From Marsupella aquatica (Eukaryota > Marchantiophyta): a DNA stretch of 64,000 bases. The notes below the pieces were generated by a model. The model saw only the letters and a program-made list of their open reading frames with translations. It was not told where the DNA came from and searched no databases. Positions 1 to 11,529 of the stretch are shown here, one piece after another (positions within the stretch are counted from its first letter, which is position 1; each line of letters starts with the position of its first letter). The stretch lies in contig OZ316893.1 in NCBI GenBank assembly GCA_973895155.1, positions 8,060,001 to 8,124,000 on the forward strand, in the 5' to 3' direction. Made by a program: the position numbers and the translations under genes.

Positions 1-1440
1 CTGCACTATTGGTGCAATCCTTCCCTCACAGAGATATAATTCCACAACTCCCCATTGACTCCACATTAAGGGAGTGTACTCGCATTGGGGGGTGGTGTCT
101 AAAAGTTGAGTATACCTATCAATGTATGGACGGAGCAATAGCATGCCTTGTTTGAGGTCTCTCTTCCAAGGACTTGGCTTGTACCACTTTACCATTGAAC
201 CTTTGGGTCTGTTCTTTTTGTCTCCCCATTCATCATGCATCCATGCCCGAGGGTCACGGATGACGATGTCTCCAAATTGGGGGCGAAATTCCCCCATGCC
301 ACATTGCATCCCTGCTTTGCTATACTTGTAGTTGCAGGTCAGGCTTGCGCGGTAAGGTCTGAAAACTGCCTCCCCTGGATGAGGAATAAAGGGGTCTGGT
401 ACTTTTTGGATTATGTTGAACAAATCTGGAATGCCATCCAAGGTAAACTCCGGTAGAGTACCAATCTGAAGCTCCTTTGCTTGCACTTCTGGATTCTTCT
501 CCTTCCCACTCTTCTTGTCTTTCTTCTTTTCCTTTTCACTCTTTTTCTTCTTACTAGTCTTCTCTGTTCCTTCCACTTCTTTGCTTTCGACCTTTTTTGA
601 ATCCTTCTTCTTATCTTTCTTCGCCTTCTTAGTGTCCTTACTATCTTTAATCTCCAAAGGTGCAACAAGAGGGGGAGGTTTGATGGGTTCGGCTCGAACC
701 AGAGCAGCTTGTCCGCCCAAAAACCTCCATTGTTTGTCCTTAGTCAAGGCTCGGACTTCCACTTTGTTGTAGGGAATGTAATCGACCACATTCTTGGAGT
801 AGGAAAAGCTTCCCAACCGTACCACAAGATCATGTTGATTAAGCTCCAAACCCCTTTGATCACTGAAAGATGACACAAAACCCCATTCTGCCCTCAATCC
901 GACCAGTGCTTGAGGTCCAGATGGATGAAAGATCACAATATCTCCTCGAGCCGGCTGGAAGTGAGGATCTATGTCTCCTACGCAAAGAAAGTTTTCGTAA
1001 GGGTCAATCTCTATTGGAGGGGGAGGGGTCCACTTCCAATTCCAGCGTCTCCATATCTCCTCACATTTTTCACAGAGGTCATGCCGATGAGTTAACTCGT
1101 ACTTGAAGTGGCAATCACAATTGCTCCCATCATAGTGCTTAATGATACTTGGAGGCTTGAAGGGATCATCCAAAACATTTTCAAGTTTTTGTGACCTTGT
1201 GAAGACAGAAGGATTTCCCTCGGCATTGACAATAGATATAAATTGATGCTCCCCTTGTGCTAGAGGGGGGAATACTTCTTTGCCTGTTATGAGAGGAAGA
1301 GGATTAATCCAAGGCTTGGGCACATCTGGATTCGAGGGGTCTGATGATTCCTCATTCACGAGGTCCTTCGATTTTCCTGGCTTTCCTTTCAGTTCAGGAT
1401 TCTTGCTTTCTTTTGCTTCCTTCTTTCGTTTTGGAGCCAT
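1..1440 (-). CDS. Uncharacterised lysine-rich protein, 5' part, runs off left edge
   Basis: Reading leftwards from an ATG at 1440-1438 (context CCATGG), 480 consecutive codons are open to the first base of the window with no stop, so the 3' end is outside. I do not recognise the family. Visible features: a basic N-terminus (residues 1-25); a Cys/His cluster at about 108-126 (CDC at 108-110, HRH at 118-120, CEKC at 123-126) that could bind zinc; a Trp-rich stretch (130-137) followed by prolines; a segment containing GDIVI at 167-171; a very Lys/Glu-rich linker at about 265-320; then a second GDIVI at 390-394, which hints that a structural module occurs twice. No signal peptide or membrane helix is seen. 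The charged linker suggests a nuclear or cytosolic protein, which is inference only. The long uninterrupted frame, sensible composition and good start context favour a real gene or a domesticated element ORF. Confidence 0.7.
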   Translation of the reverse strand, partial: MAPKRKKEAKESKNPELKGKPGKSKDLVNEESSDPSNPDVPKPWINPLPLITGKEVFPPLAQGEHQFISIVNAEGNPSVFTRSQKLENVLDDPFKPPSIIKHYDGSNCDCHFKYELTHRHDLCEKCEEIWRRWNWKWTPPPPIEIDPYENFLCVGDIDPHFQPARGDIVIFHPSGPQALVGLRAEWGFVSSFSDQRGLELNQHDLVVRLGSFSYSKNVVDYIPYNKVEVRALTKDKQWRFLGGQAALVRAEPIKPPPLVAPLEIKDSKDTKKAKKDKKKDSKKVESKEVEGTEKTSKKKKSEKEKKKDKKSGKEKNPEVQAKELQIGTLPEFTLDGIPDLFNIIQKVPDPFIPHPGEAVFRPYRASLTCNYKYSKAGMQCGMGEFRPQFGDIVIRDPRAWMHDEWGDKKNRPKGSMVKWYKPSPWKRDLKQGMLLLRPYIDRYTQLLDTTPQCEYTPLMWSQWGVVELYLCEGRIAPIVQ

Positions 1441-4400
1441 GGAGATCCTACCTTGATCTCCAATCAACTTCCAGTATGCATATTATAGCTCTCACCTTTC
1501 CTGTGCATATTATGCTGAGTCAATGTCACGACCATCCTGAGTTTGGGAAAGAATTGGTCTCCAAAATGTAAATTGGCTTGAGAAGTGACATTTCTTGTAG
1601 ATTTGCACTACATTGTGATCGATAACGATAGCTTGACAAATAGCTGGATATGTTCTTGTGACTCCACTTTGTGTTTGACAACTGCCATCAGGTGGAGCCA
1701 ATCGATTGCTTGAGACAGCATTGAGACCTCAGAGTAGGAAGACAAGGTAGCAAATAAGACACTAGGGTTTGTACAGAAATCAAGCCCTTGTAATTGGCGT
1801 CAGCTTCCAATCATATTTAAACCGAAGAATGTTGTGGTTCTTAGCTGCTTGAGGCTAAGAATTAGATAATATAAATCGTTGTTGAGTATCATGTAGTCAT
1901 GGCGTGTTGAAGTAACTACTCATGGTTTGGGATTCTTAAAACCATGTTTGAAGGGTACATTCTTTCAGCATGAGTAGCTTGTGGTGGCCATGATTAGAGA
2001 CTTAGGAAGCCACGATGATGGCTGTCAGGACATTTTGCAATCTGACTATCTGGGAGATCATGAAAAGCTGGAAACTTTAAAATTGCAAGGAGACCCTAAA
2101 CTCACAATGTTTTTGTGATGAAAACATTTGAGTCGGATGAGATCTGCACTGTCTGTTGGTTCCTAAATACAAAGTTCACTAACGATTCCCGACATTCATC
2201 CATGCTCATCCAATCTCTTGAGAACCATTTCTTCTATATGGCCCCCTGAGTACAAGTTGATTGAGGAGAATTTCTGTATGAAGAAGTGAATACATGTAAC
2301 ATTTCAGTAGTCATACCTTTTCGTATCATAAAAGCAGGATAGAATTTGAGCTCTTAGAGTGTTTCATCTCGTGCACTATAATATGTAAAGTGCCTAAGGT
2401 GCTGTCACATCTTGCAGTTTTAGGATGGACATTTGAGCTGACTATGAATTTTGTCACATACTACACGCAAGGAAACCTGATGTTTGCTCATAAAGGACAA
2501 TTGAAAGTTATTAATTCTTGGAAGACATTGCGAGAAAGAAGGAAAACATTAAAAAAAAACATGAAAATGTCTTCAAGTTATTTTGAGGAAAAATGTCTTC
2601 AAAGTGTGAAACGGGTTGCAATTGATTCTGAAGGGTTTTTTTTTATTGCTGTGAATGCTCAGTGGGGAGGATCCCTGCCCATAGAAAACGCAGTAGCCTA
2701 TCTGGAGAACATTTCATGACACCTTACACAGGATGATCGTGTATTAGTAAGGTAACACTAGTAAGGTAAACTACCAGTCAAAGTAAGTTATGGGACAATA
2801 AATTACACTACTCTAGATATAATACCAAGCCTAAACCGTTGGCTGAGAGAAAGTTAGATGCATAGTCCATCTATCTAGTGGGTTTTCAGCTTTGTCCACA
2901 GTAGGTTATGGAAATCTGGGGGCGGCCTGGAGCATAACTAATAAAGGATGAGGCACTTGGTACTTTGTGTTTGCTTTTTGGGAAAAAGTGACAAATTTGA
3001 ACAACCACATTTAGCTTAATGGTATATTTTGGCAATCAAATCTTGATCAGTGCAAGTAAATGTGACAACATATTTTCAGATGTCTAAATTCAGCTAGTTG
3101 GAAAAAGGGCAGGTTTGAAAGTTTAGAGAATATCACAAAACTGAGGGAGTAAATTTATGCTCCGCCTGCTCAAGAGGTGAATGGAAACTGTATTTCCTGT
3201 TTGAGTACGTGTTGGAATCATCATATAGACAAGACATCTGCACGTGAATTTCACCTGCAGCAGAGAGAAAGTAGAGAGAGTCTCAGTGGGAATCACTAAA
3301 CTTCTGGGGGTTGAATGAAATTTTTAGACGGTGGAGAAAACGCAAAACGAAATGAAGGGGTATCAATGGTAAGAACAACAGACTGACATTCACGACAGTT
3401 GTATTGAATATTTCGAAAGTTAGCTCATTTCTACGCAGAGTTCATGAAAGAGCCGAGTCAAGAAGTTGTTAGAGTTGTGCAACTTTTGCGAGCATGATTG
3501 CTTTCACACGGAGAGATTTGCTTATGCATCCTTGACCTTGACCTTTGTCCAGATTTGTCTTCAATCGTGAATGCTAGCTAATCCATGTGCCATGGAGGAG
3601 TCGATGTTGGTTGTTCAATCAAGAAATGAGCCACCTGTACAAATAAAGACACTTAGTTCCAACAACATTCATGTGCTTCCATGCATTTCATCCAAGAAGG
3701 CAAACGATTCGGCCTTGCTAGTTCACTGACAATGCAGAGCTTCCTTGTCACTTAAAGCATTATGAGATATGGCAGGAACAATATTCTGTATTCAACAGAT
3801 TGAATGCTCTATACTGACTATCCTCGTCAAGAGAGGGAGATCTAAGACTTCATCCTGGGACATTAATGGAGGTGAAAAACATTAGTCTAATTCGCTTCAG
3901 TTGGTGGTCCTCTGGCGTTTGACATTATCATTCTGGCTGTGAATCCGCAAAAGCTTCAAGCAAAGCACCATTTTGGTATTTCGAAAAGGAACAAGAAAAG
4001 CTCAATTCCTGGTAGAGAGGTGGAAGGGTTGCGAAACTGCTCTGCTACAACCTGGGGGACTACATCGATCTTCTCGTGGGAACATTTTACAAGCTATACT
4101 GTATTGTATATCTTGTAGACACCACCAAAATGTAGGCAAAGGTAAGAAATTAAAACATCGTGGACAGCAGTCTAACTCTGTCCTGCCGTGTGGCCATTGC
4201 AGCAGAAATATAAACCCCACCTCTGTTGGTACCAGGTTCCTGAATTCTGTCCAAGTTATCTCCGAATAGCTCTGCGCTAAATGTACGTCTTGCAAATCAA
4301 CCTAGACGATCTTTTCCGGATATAGACAGCTTCGTTAAGTTGAGGGGTGGGGCTGTGCTATAAGTAACATCAAAATTGCCCTCCCATTTTCTCAAATGAT

Positions 4401-4473
4401 TGTAGACAGATTAGCCTTGGAGTTGGAAGGAAGTTTCCAATTCAAAAATTCAAAAATTCACTGAAAAACTAGT
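1441..4473. other. Intergenic region, no convincing gene
   Basis: About 3 kb of AT-rich sequence between the left-edge gene (whose promoter and 5' leader must lie just right of 1440) and the 3' end of the HMA gene. The longest open frame is 109 codons at 2390-2719 (plus), with an A-rich stretch and no recognisable domain; I do not regard it as supported. Nothing else is recognised here. Confidence 0.5.
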
Positions 4474-5001
4474 CTATTCCTGACGAGGTGCAGTAGGATT
4501 GAGATCGCCCAGAATGTCATCTGGGCTCCACATCTTGGCCTGCTTGAACAGCTTCCTGCAAGCCTCGAGAACGTCCCTGGGCCTTGAAGTGCCAGTCACG
4601 GTCACCTTTTCTGTCTTTCTGTCGCACACCACTGATGACACACCTTCCAATTGCGTCAAGGATTTGGCCTTGCTCTCGCATTTTCCGCAGCACATAGCAA
4701 CCCTCAGCACCACGTCCGTCTCCATTTGGTGATCGTTGTCATAAGAATCCTGGGACGACTCGAGACTTCCGGTCCTGGAGTAATGCGTACCAGAGGAGTC
4801 AATGCTGAGTGTCCTTGACAGGTAGCTCGAGTACGCATCATCCAGCAGGTTCTCCTCGTCGTTTTCGGTGGCGATTGACATCCATGAAGGCTTCTCCGCC
4901 TCGCTCTTGTAGAAGAACTCGTTGAAAGCCTCCGAGGACTGGTCCATAAATCCTCCTCCTCCCAGGCCTGAATTGCCTCCAAGTAACCTCCTCGATGTCA
5001 T
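4474..5001 (-). CDS. Small heavy-metal-associated (HMA) domain protein
   Basis: A single-exon frame of 175 residues. Residues about 1-95 are low-complexity, Gly/Ser/Asp-rich and probably disordered. Residues about 96-155 form an HMA domain: strand VVLRVAMCC, metal site MCCGKC at 103-108 (the MxCxxC pattern), a helix (SKAKSLTQLEGV), and a second strand KVTVTG followed by a final helix (RDVLEACRKLF). Family knowledge: such ferredoxin-fold domains bind Cu or Zn and serve as metallochaperones or interaction domains in plants. The C-terminus (APRQE) has no CaaX box, so it is not a canonical isoprenylated HIPP. The start is the ATG at 5001; an upstream overlapping frame has no domain. The gene stands alone, with about 3 kb without genes on its 3' side. 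The assignment to HMA is firm, the physiological role unknown. Confidence 0.85.
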   Translation of the reverse strand: MTSRRLLGGNSGLGGGGFMDQSSEAFNEFFYKSEAEKPSWMSIATENDEENLLDDAYSSYLSRTLSIDSSGTHYSRTGSLESSQDSYDNDHQMETDVVLRVAMCCGKCESKAKSLTQLEGVSSVVCDRKTEKVTVTGTSRPRDVLEACRKLFKQAKMWSPDDILGDLNPTAPRQE

Positions 5002-5204
5002 TCGAACAAACCTTCAATTCCTCGCAAGGGGAGCTTGCTTCAACCTCAAGAGAAGTAGTGACAAACAATAACTCAATCTTCGAAGGCTCAGCGATCTGTT
5101 AATAAGGAGCAAGCGCAAGATCTACAGTTCAACACTGTTAGCCAACAACACTGTGGACGGCAAGAAGCTTCATAGACACGCAGCTGAGCTCCTCCTCGCG
5201 GCTA

Positions 5205-5275
5205 CTACAGTGCTGTAAAAGCAAACTGCAGTACAGTACGATCTTTCTGCACTGTAGTTCAGTTCCACTGTAGTG
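5205..5275. repeat. CACTGTAG inverted/direct repeats upstream of the HMA gene
   Basis: CTACAGTGC (5205-5213) and its exact reverse complement GCACTGTAG (5249-5257) are 35 bp apart, with a further CACTGTAG about 10 bp later and related CTGTA/CAGTAC words between them. The cluster lies about 200-270 bp upstream of the HMA start, where a promoter element could be; a regulatory role is inference. Confidence 0.4.
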
Positions 5276-6176
5276 TTCTCATTTGAGGGTGACGCTCCAT
5301 GAACACCTTTTGCAACCCATAGAAACTTCCGTGGCATCACCGAAAGCCTAGCATCGTCTGGGACCCGCCGACCTGCTTGCCCAGGACATCAAGGTAACTG
5401 GCCTCCGATGACATATCGAATTGTTTCAGTCCCAAACATTAATGCTACGCAAGAGATGGTTACATTATCTGGCGTGACATTGAGCAGATGATTGGTAGGA
5501 TGACAACACGATGAGGATGTTAGTCTTCACCTACCAATTTCAGTAGTGACAGAAAGCAGTAGGGAGTAGCTGGCCTAAGCTCGGATACAAGACATTCGAC
5601 AGAAAAGTCGAGTCTCACAGATGGGTACATGTTGAGTAAATGTTTTGATGAGCAGTATCTACACTCATTTAGGGACATCCCAATTGCAATTAATACTAAC
5701 CAGAAGTTCACTGTGACAATTATGGAGCCGACATCACATCATGAGTTTACGAGGTGAGGTTGACTCTACATTTCTTATTACCAAAAATGTTAAGTGACAC
5801 GTCATGTATCGGACATGGTTAGGCAGTCTTTCAGCTCACTACACGATCATAGTAACAGGCCTTTGGACAGACAACTGATCGAACTGTTTGAAGTCCCAAT
5901 GTTGTTCGGTTTGAAAGAGCTGAACAGTTACATGCAATTGGACATATTGTGGTAATTGTCACATTCACAATTAGTGCAAGAATTTTGGTAATCGTAAGAT
6001 TCATTTGTTCTTCGCGCAGATGCAGCTTTGCTGGACAAGTAGAAAGAATCAATGGCTCCTGCTGTCATCAAAGAAGCGTTGATTGCACAAAAGTAATGCC
6101 GTTCGGACCATGCGTTGTCGAATCCCATGTCATCAGAACCTTTGCCTTTTGAGAGTTTGGAAGGCCAACCAGTTGT
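5276..6176. other. Intergenic, nothing recognised
   Basis: Mixed-composition sequence upstream of the HMA gene. Only short frames (under 75 codons) occur and none has a recognisable domain. Confidence 0.4.
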
Positions 6177-6822
6177 TCCCGGACTTGGAACCGAGTAACA
6201 GCTCAGGGAGTTCCAAATACGCAGGTTGATACAGTTTCCGACGCTTCAAGAGATTCGTCCGGGATCAAAGTCGCATGTGAAGGGTCAGCTGACAAAAATT
6301 ACTGGAAGATCCCGAAGAAATTCGATGGGCCTTCTGAGGGGGACGGTGGAAGTGGACCTTTGCCTCGAATTCCATTGCCGACTCGCTATTATCGCAAGAG
6401 CTTCTTTTCCCGGACTTCGAACGCACTAAACTTAGGGAGTTCCAAATACGCAGGTTCATTAGACTTTCCAACGCTTCAAGAGACTCCTCCGGGATCAAAG
6501 TCGAATGTGAAGGGTCAGCTGACAAATATCACGGGAAGATCCTGAAAAATTTGATGGGCCTCGTGGGGGGGACGGTGGAAGTGGACTTTTGTATCACATT
6601 CCATTGCCGACTCTATTATCGTGAGAGCTTCGTTGTTCCCGGACTTAGAACCGAGTAATAACACAGGTTCATGAGACTTTCCAACGCTTCAAAGGACTCC
6701 TCCGGGATCAAAGTCGAATGTGAAGGGTCAGCTGACAAATATTACGGAATGATCCTGAAGAAATTCGATGGGCCTTGTGAGGGAACGGTAGAAGTGGCCT
6801 AACATTCCGACTCGCTACGGAC
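6177..6822. repeat. Three tandem copies of a ~220 bp unit
   Basis: Three successive units share, in order, TTCCCGGACTT, a GCAGGTT(C/G)AT block, TTCCAACGCTTCAA, TCCGGGATCAAAGTCG, TGTGAAGGGTCAGCTGACAAA, a GATCC(T/C)GAA block and a GATGGGCC block. The GGGATCAAAG word falls near 6261, 6491 and 6704, giving spacings of about 230 and 213 bp. Copies 2 and 3 have small deletions relative to copy 1. The units contain no long frame and look like satellite or transposon-derived repeats. Confidence 0.8.
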
Positions 6823-7448
6823 AGCTTCTCGAACCTTGATGTTGACTCCCCGACAGCTTGAGGTACTACAGTTCTTCTGGCTCAGCGAGGGAGTTTAATG
6901 GAACGTCGTTTCGATTTCACCTGCTCGAAAAAAAAAACGGCCCCAAATGGATTCCATCCGAAGATAATCATGAGTTAACAAAGGACAAAAGACGGAGGAA
7001 AGATACCACGAGGAACACGACTTAGGAGGCGGCTGAGTTTCTCAGTGACTTTATTAGAAGTGGAAGTTCGTGACAAAGAATTTCACGATAGGATGATCTC
7101 ACAACCTACAGCTCGGCATCTGACGACCACCTGAAAAACGCAATCCGTCCTGGCGATCGAGGTACTTCATAAAAGGAACGGACAGTTTCAGTAGACGAAA
7201 CTGTCATTCGTTGCTCACTCGGTCAGCAATAGCAGCGGGAGATAATTGCGAAGATGAATGAAATGAGAATGAGAGTTCTCACGTCCACACCACTCCACAG
7301 ATGCACGAGGATTTTTTCGAGAGATTAATTCTGTCAGTTAAGAGACTGTGACTTTGTAACGAGACTAAGCACACCGTGTCGAAATTGTAATATGATCAAC
7401 ATCTGTTTCAGTTGAAACTGTGCTCTCAAAAGACTCTCCTTAATCCAC

Positions 7449-8078
7449 GAAAGGGATATTTTATTATGACATCATTCACAATGGATACTGGTTTATTGAG
7501 AAAGGTGCAATAATAGAATGTCCCTTTCATATTGCAAGAATGATAGAAAGGATGACAAACAATTCAATTGTTCGCAGCTGTAGGAATTATGCTGTGAAAG
7601 TCTTTAGCCACGGACAATACTTTCACTCGAGAGAAACTCAGTATAACTAGTTGAAATCACAACTCAATCACCATGCATTTTCCTACTCTCAGAGCTTTCG
7701 ATACAACATCAAAGGAATATTTTACTATGACATCCTTCACAAGGGATGTTTACTTACTGTGAAGAATGCCCTAATAAAATATCCTTTCACGTTTAGTCGG
7801 AAAGCTGAAAGGATAATTCAATCCACATACATTTTCTGTGGAAAGCACTTACTCTGCAAAGCCCCACGATTTCTGCAAAAGCATTCTGCCAAGGCAATTT
7901 TTCTGCTGCTTGAGAAAACCTCTGTGCGAACAGACTCAAACCACAACATAGTCAGTACAAACTTGAATTCACTGAAATGCTCTTGATGACAAGTGAAAGG
8001 GATATTTTATTACGACGTCCTTCACAATTCGTGCCGGACAATTGTTGAGGATGTCTTAATAAAATACCCTTTCACATA
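7449..8078. repeat. Array of three ~85 bp hairpins (foldback repeats)
   Basis: Three imperfect palindromes at about 7449-7530, 7707-7790 and 7991-8078. Each begins GAAAGG(G)ATATTTTATTA and ends with the reverse complement (TAATAAAATAYCCTTTCAC), with 25-35 nt arms and a short loop. The left arm continues into a GACATCCTTCACAA motif that is also roughly mirrored. A fourth, degenerate left arm lies at about 8163-8205. The starts are about 262 and 284 bp apart. They look like amplified MITE-like elements; a small-RNA precursor is an alternative. The surrounding 6823-8700 region has no convincing gene. Confidence 0.75.
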
Positions 8079-8205
8079 TCAGAACGAGTATCACTCACAT
8101 AGCAAATACCGTGCATTCCTTTGCGAATAAGCAGTACATCGTAACAAAAGACAAGACCTTTCGATGCTAGGAATATTTTACTCTGTTACCCTCCACAATG
8201 ATTTC

Positions 8206-9287
8206 CTCCGCAATAGTTTCCCAATTTTTGTGATGGTCGCCTCAGCAACATATTCTTCCAAATTTCAACGAATGTCTCATGCTAAGCATTCCCCTTCCCT
8301 GGCCCGTTACAGTGCACTTACTTCCTACCAAAAAAATTTGATCATCAAACTTCCTCAATACAAACCTCACAACAGCCAGATTATTAACAGACTCGCCGGT
8401 ACATGCTTGTGTAAGGTCACATATCATATTTTCTCCAACAACGTGCACCTCAAGTTTCCTTGGAGAGTCTATCCTGTGGTTTCAGAACAACAGACGCTAG
8501 ACATCAGCATTGAGGAAGTACGGTATTTGAAGCGATTGATCACATGCGCAGGCTATCTACACCCATTCACTGTCCTACATCTACAGAACGATTACGAGTA
8601 AACGAGTCTGAATAACGAGCATGAATGGAAGTAGCTTGCTTGGTGGGTCCTGAAAAGGATGTCACCAACAAATACTGGATAGCACACTCTGCGATAGAGC
8701 AAAAAATTGGCCCGAGGTAACAGAAAACTGCAATCCATCTATTTATGTGGGGTTAGCGGATTCAGATCTCAACTATAAGACGGAACAAAAGGGAGACCTT
8801 CAGAAGTCCAGATCGGAGTAGGAAAGTCTTCACATCTCTAACACTTACTTCGATTCTCGATCACCAAGTAGCCACCGTAGATCTTGCAAGAGGACAAACT
8901 ACCGGGATACCGTCCGAATGGAGATCAACATTATGCTTCTCTGCGGACCTGGTTACGGTACTGAGAGCATGGGAATGACTCTCTAGAGGCAGATTGGGTG
9001 ACAGGGCTTCTTCTTCGATCTTGCAGCAGACCCAGTTTTGCATAACTATGCTGATGGTCACATATCTCCAATACTGCACATCGACCTCGCGACAGACACT
9101 ATTCTGGGAATACAGATCTATGATGGACTATCACAAACCCGATCACAAAAATCTCCCTCTCAAGCATATCCGTAGCATATCCGTGAGACAGTTGTAGCAA
9201 AGAGGCAGCAGACACTCTCGCACTAAAGCCTGATATCAACTGACTGTCTACAGTGTTACGCCCGTTCTTCATATCTCAATCTTCTTC
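8206..9287. other. Intergenic, nothing recognised
   Basis: One 145-codon frame occurs at 8164-8601 (plus), but it overlaps the degenerate fourth hairpin and shows no domain, so it is not called. The rest has only short frames. Confidence 0.35.
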
Positions 9288-9780
9288 GAAAAGCTTCCGA
9301 TCTAAATCCTTCGGCAAAACTATTGGTACCTTGTTGACAACACTTCTTCGACATCTATGGCAAGGAACTCCACAGAAGAAGTTTAGACAGGATACAGAAG
9401 CAGCCACTTCAAAAACCTTCCGGTCGAAATCCGTCCGGGGGGAAAGGGGGGGGGGGGGGGGATGAAGAAGTCCATCATCTCTCGTCGACAAAATGTTCTC
9501 GAAGACTGTTGACAAGGCTTGTCACAAAAGATGAGTCCACGGGATGGAAAAGGCAGCACTACGGAAACGCCTCGATCCAAATCCTTCAGAAAATCTTAAG
9601 CTAGCCTTCAACACACCTTCTTCTTGAGAAAACTTCCTCGACAAACTTGGAAAGAAACTTCACCAGGAGATGAACGGAGTGGATGACCCAGGGACCTACT
9701 TGGAAAGCTTCCAATCAAGTTCAATCAGAGAGACCTACTTGGAAAAGTATCCGATCGAATTCATTCAGTGAAAGACTTGG
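9288..9780. repeat. Degenerate repeats of a CTTCCGATC-type motif with a G16 run
   Basis: At least five diverged occurrences of a motif resembling CTTCCGATCNAATCCNTC, followed by GAAAACTTGG-like sequence, near 9294, 9416, 9570, 9706 and 9745. Together with scattered CGACAAANTT words they suggest an old short-period array. A run of sixteen G (9446-9461), preceded by GGGGGGAAA, interrupts it. Confidence 0.45.
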
Positions 9781-11257
9781 ACAGTCCCTGAACATACCGG
9801 AAGATTCCTCCACAGCTAGTCGTGATGTATTCCGCCGACGCCGAATAGAGGACGATGCTTGGGAGCGATGGCCGATGCCGCAGACTTCACCCGAGGAACA
9901 TAACTGTGGCCTTGCTTGTGCAGCATCGTTTTCAAGCGGGGAAGGCTGATGGGTTGTGCGGAGAAATCCCACCAGGGGGACGTTGAATAAGATGGTGGAG
10001 AGGACATAGCCACGAGAAATCTCACGAGGACGAAGACTGTGAAGAGGACTTGGCCGGCTCCTGGACTGGAGGATAGAAAGTGGGTGGCATGCAGTCTATA
10101 TATAATATATTTGTGAAAAAGTATCAGGATACAATTTATTTATTATGTTGCTTTGCAAGTTGGTGAAGGTATTTTGCCTCTGTGCTACTGTGGAGTCATA
10201 GATGATGACAAAGCAATATTCAGTGGATTGTCAACTTATTGGAGTTGTTAACCAATCACAACTCTGTGTTTTCACTACAGGACAAAAAGTCAAGCATGTT
10301 GCAAAGCATGCTATATATTGGGTATATTGTGATTTGATGCTTTTTTTTTGGTTTGTAGTGTGATATATTTATTTGATATTTGATTTGAGTGTTGCTTTAC
10401 AAGAGTCAGGATAACAGAGGGCCGTGGATCTGGTCACGCCCACATGCTGTCTACTGTACATGGTCCAAAATTCCATGGTCCAACTGCACCAGTGCCAGCA
10501 TCAGGTACCCCACTTGCATAGGCCACATTAATAGGGGGTCTCAAATGTGATTTGCGAGCACTGTGAGGGCAGTCTGTGAGTTGAGGTTAGGATGGACTAT
10601 GCTGCAAAATGTGCGGGGCTCCCAGAGCCTAGCCCACACACTCTATCAAGGGATTTTTTGCTTTCCTGTTGGCCACTTCCTCCCACCACATCTTGGTTGC
10701 TAACAAACCAAATAAGTGAGTTTGGAAAACTGGGCACTGGTCAAAGGCCACATTTCAGGCAGTGGCCTGTCCCACAGAAGAGAGAAAGGGATCCATACTT
10801 GAGACCCCCCTATTATCAAGGTGGTAGCAATAAACAAACTTTTCCTAGGCAGCTTTGCTTTTCATTTTCCCAATTGCAATATTTGACCTTTTTCCAAGTT
10901 GCCAAACTTGATTTGCAACTGTTGCCAACGCCATCTATGTTGTGCCACATGCTCACGTCTGAATTAACATTCACTTGCGTTTGAGTGTAAGTTAGGGCCT
11001 TTTAGAGACACTTTTGGCAGGCACTGGTGCAATGACAAACTTCCCTGCTGACCTGGGAAAGGCTTAGGTTTGAGCTCAACTGGGAAACTTCTATTGATCA
11101 CAGCGTGCACACTGGCCCCCAAAAGCGATGCAGATGCTGTACGAGGACACACCAGATTAGCAAAGTTAGCCGGGAAAGGCCAAGGGCCACCAAGAGTTGA
11201 ATCCAGAGGGCAGTGCAAGGGGTGCAAGGTGAGGCCCTGGGCTTACTCATACCTGTC
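9781..11257. other. Intergenic, nothing recognised
   Basis: AT-rich sequence with short frames only; the longest is 130 codons at 10592-10984 (plus), with no domain. No RNA gene or mobile element was recognised. Confidence 0.35.
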
Positions 11258-11307
11258 CTGTCCACTCAAAGACACTGTCCACTCAAAGACACTGTCCACT
11301 CAAAGAC
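11258..11307. repeat. 17 bp x 3 tandem repeat
   Basis: Three consecutive, essentially identical copies of ACTGTCCACTCAAAGAC (the first lacks its initial A). Non-coding microsatellite-like tract. Confidence 0.9.
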
Positions 11308-11529
11308 AATTTTTGAGGAACTGGCCTACGAGATTTTTCCATATAAGTTTGGTATGCTCTTTAATTTTTTGAATTCACTTAGGTAATTGAAACTCATGCA
11401 TCTGTAGTGCATGATAGTAGTCCCTGTTGCATTATGCCCAATATTATGAATCTTATTATTTATTAATACTATACATATTAAAAATGAAAAAAACTCTTAC
11501 ACCTTTATTTGCATTAACACCCTGTCAAG

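Noticed and set aside
411-668. Arg/Lys-rich minus-strand frame of 85 codons
   Set aside because: It is an alternate frame of the lysine-rich linker of the left-edge gene; the 480-codon frame accounts for the sequence.
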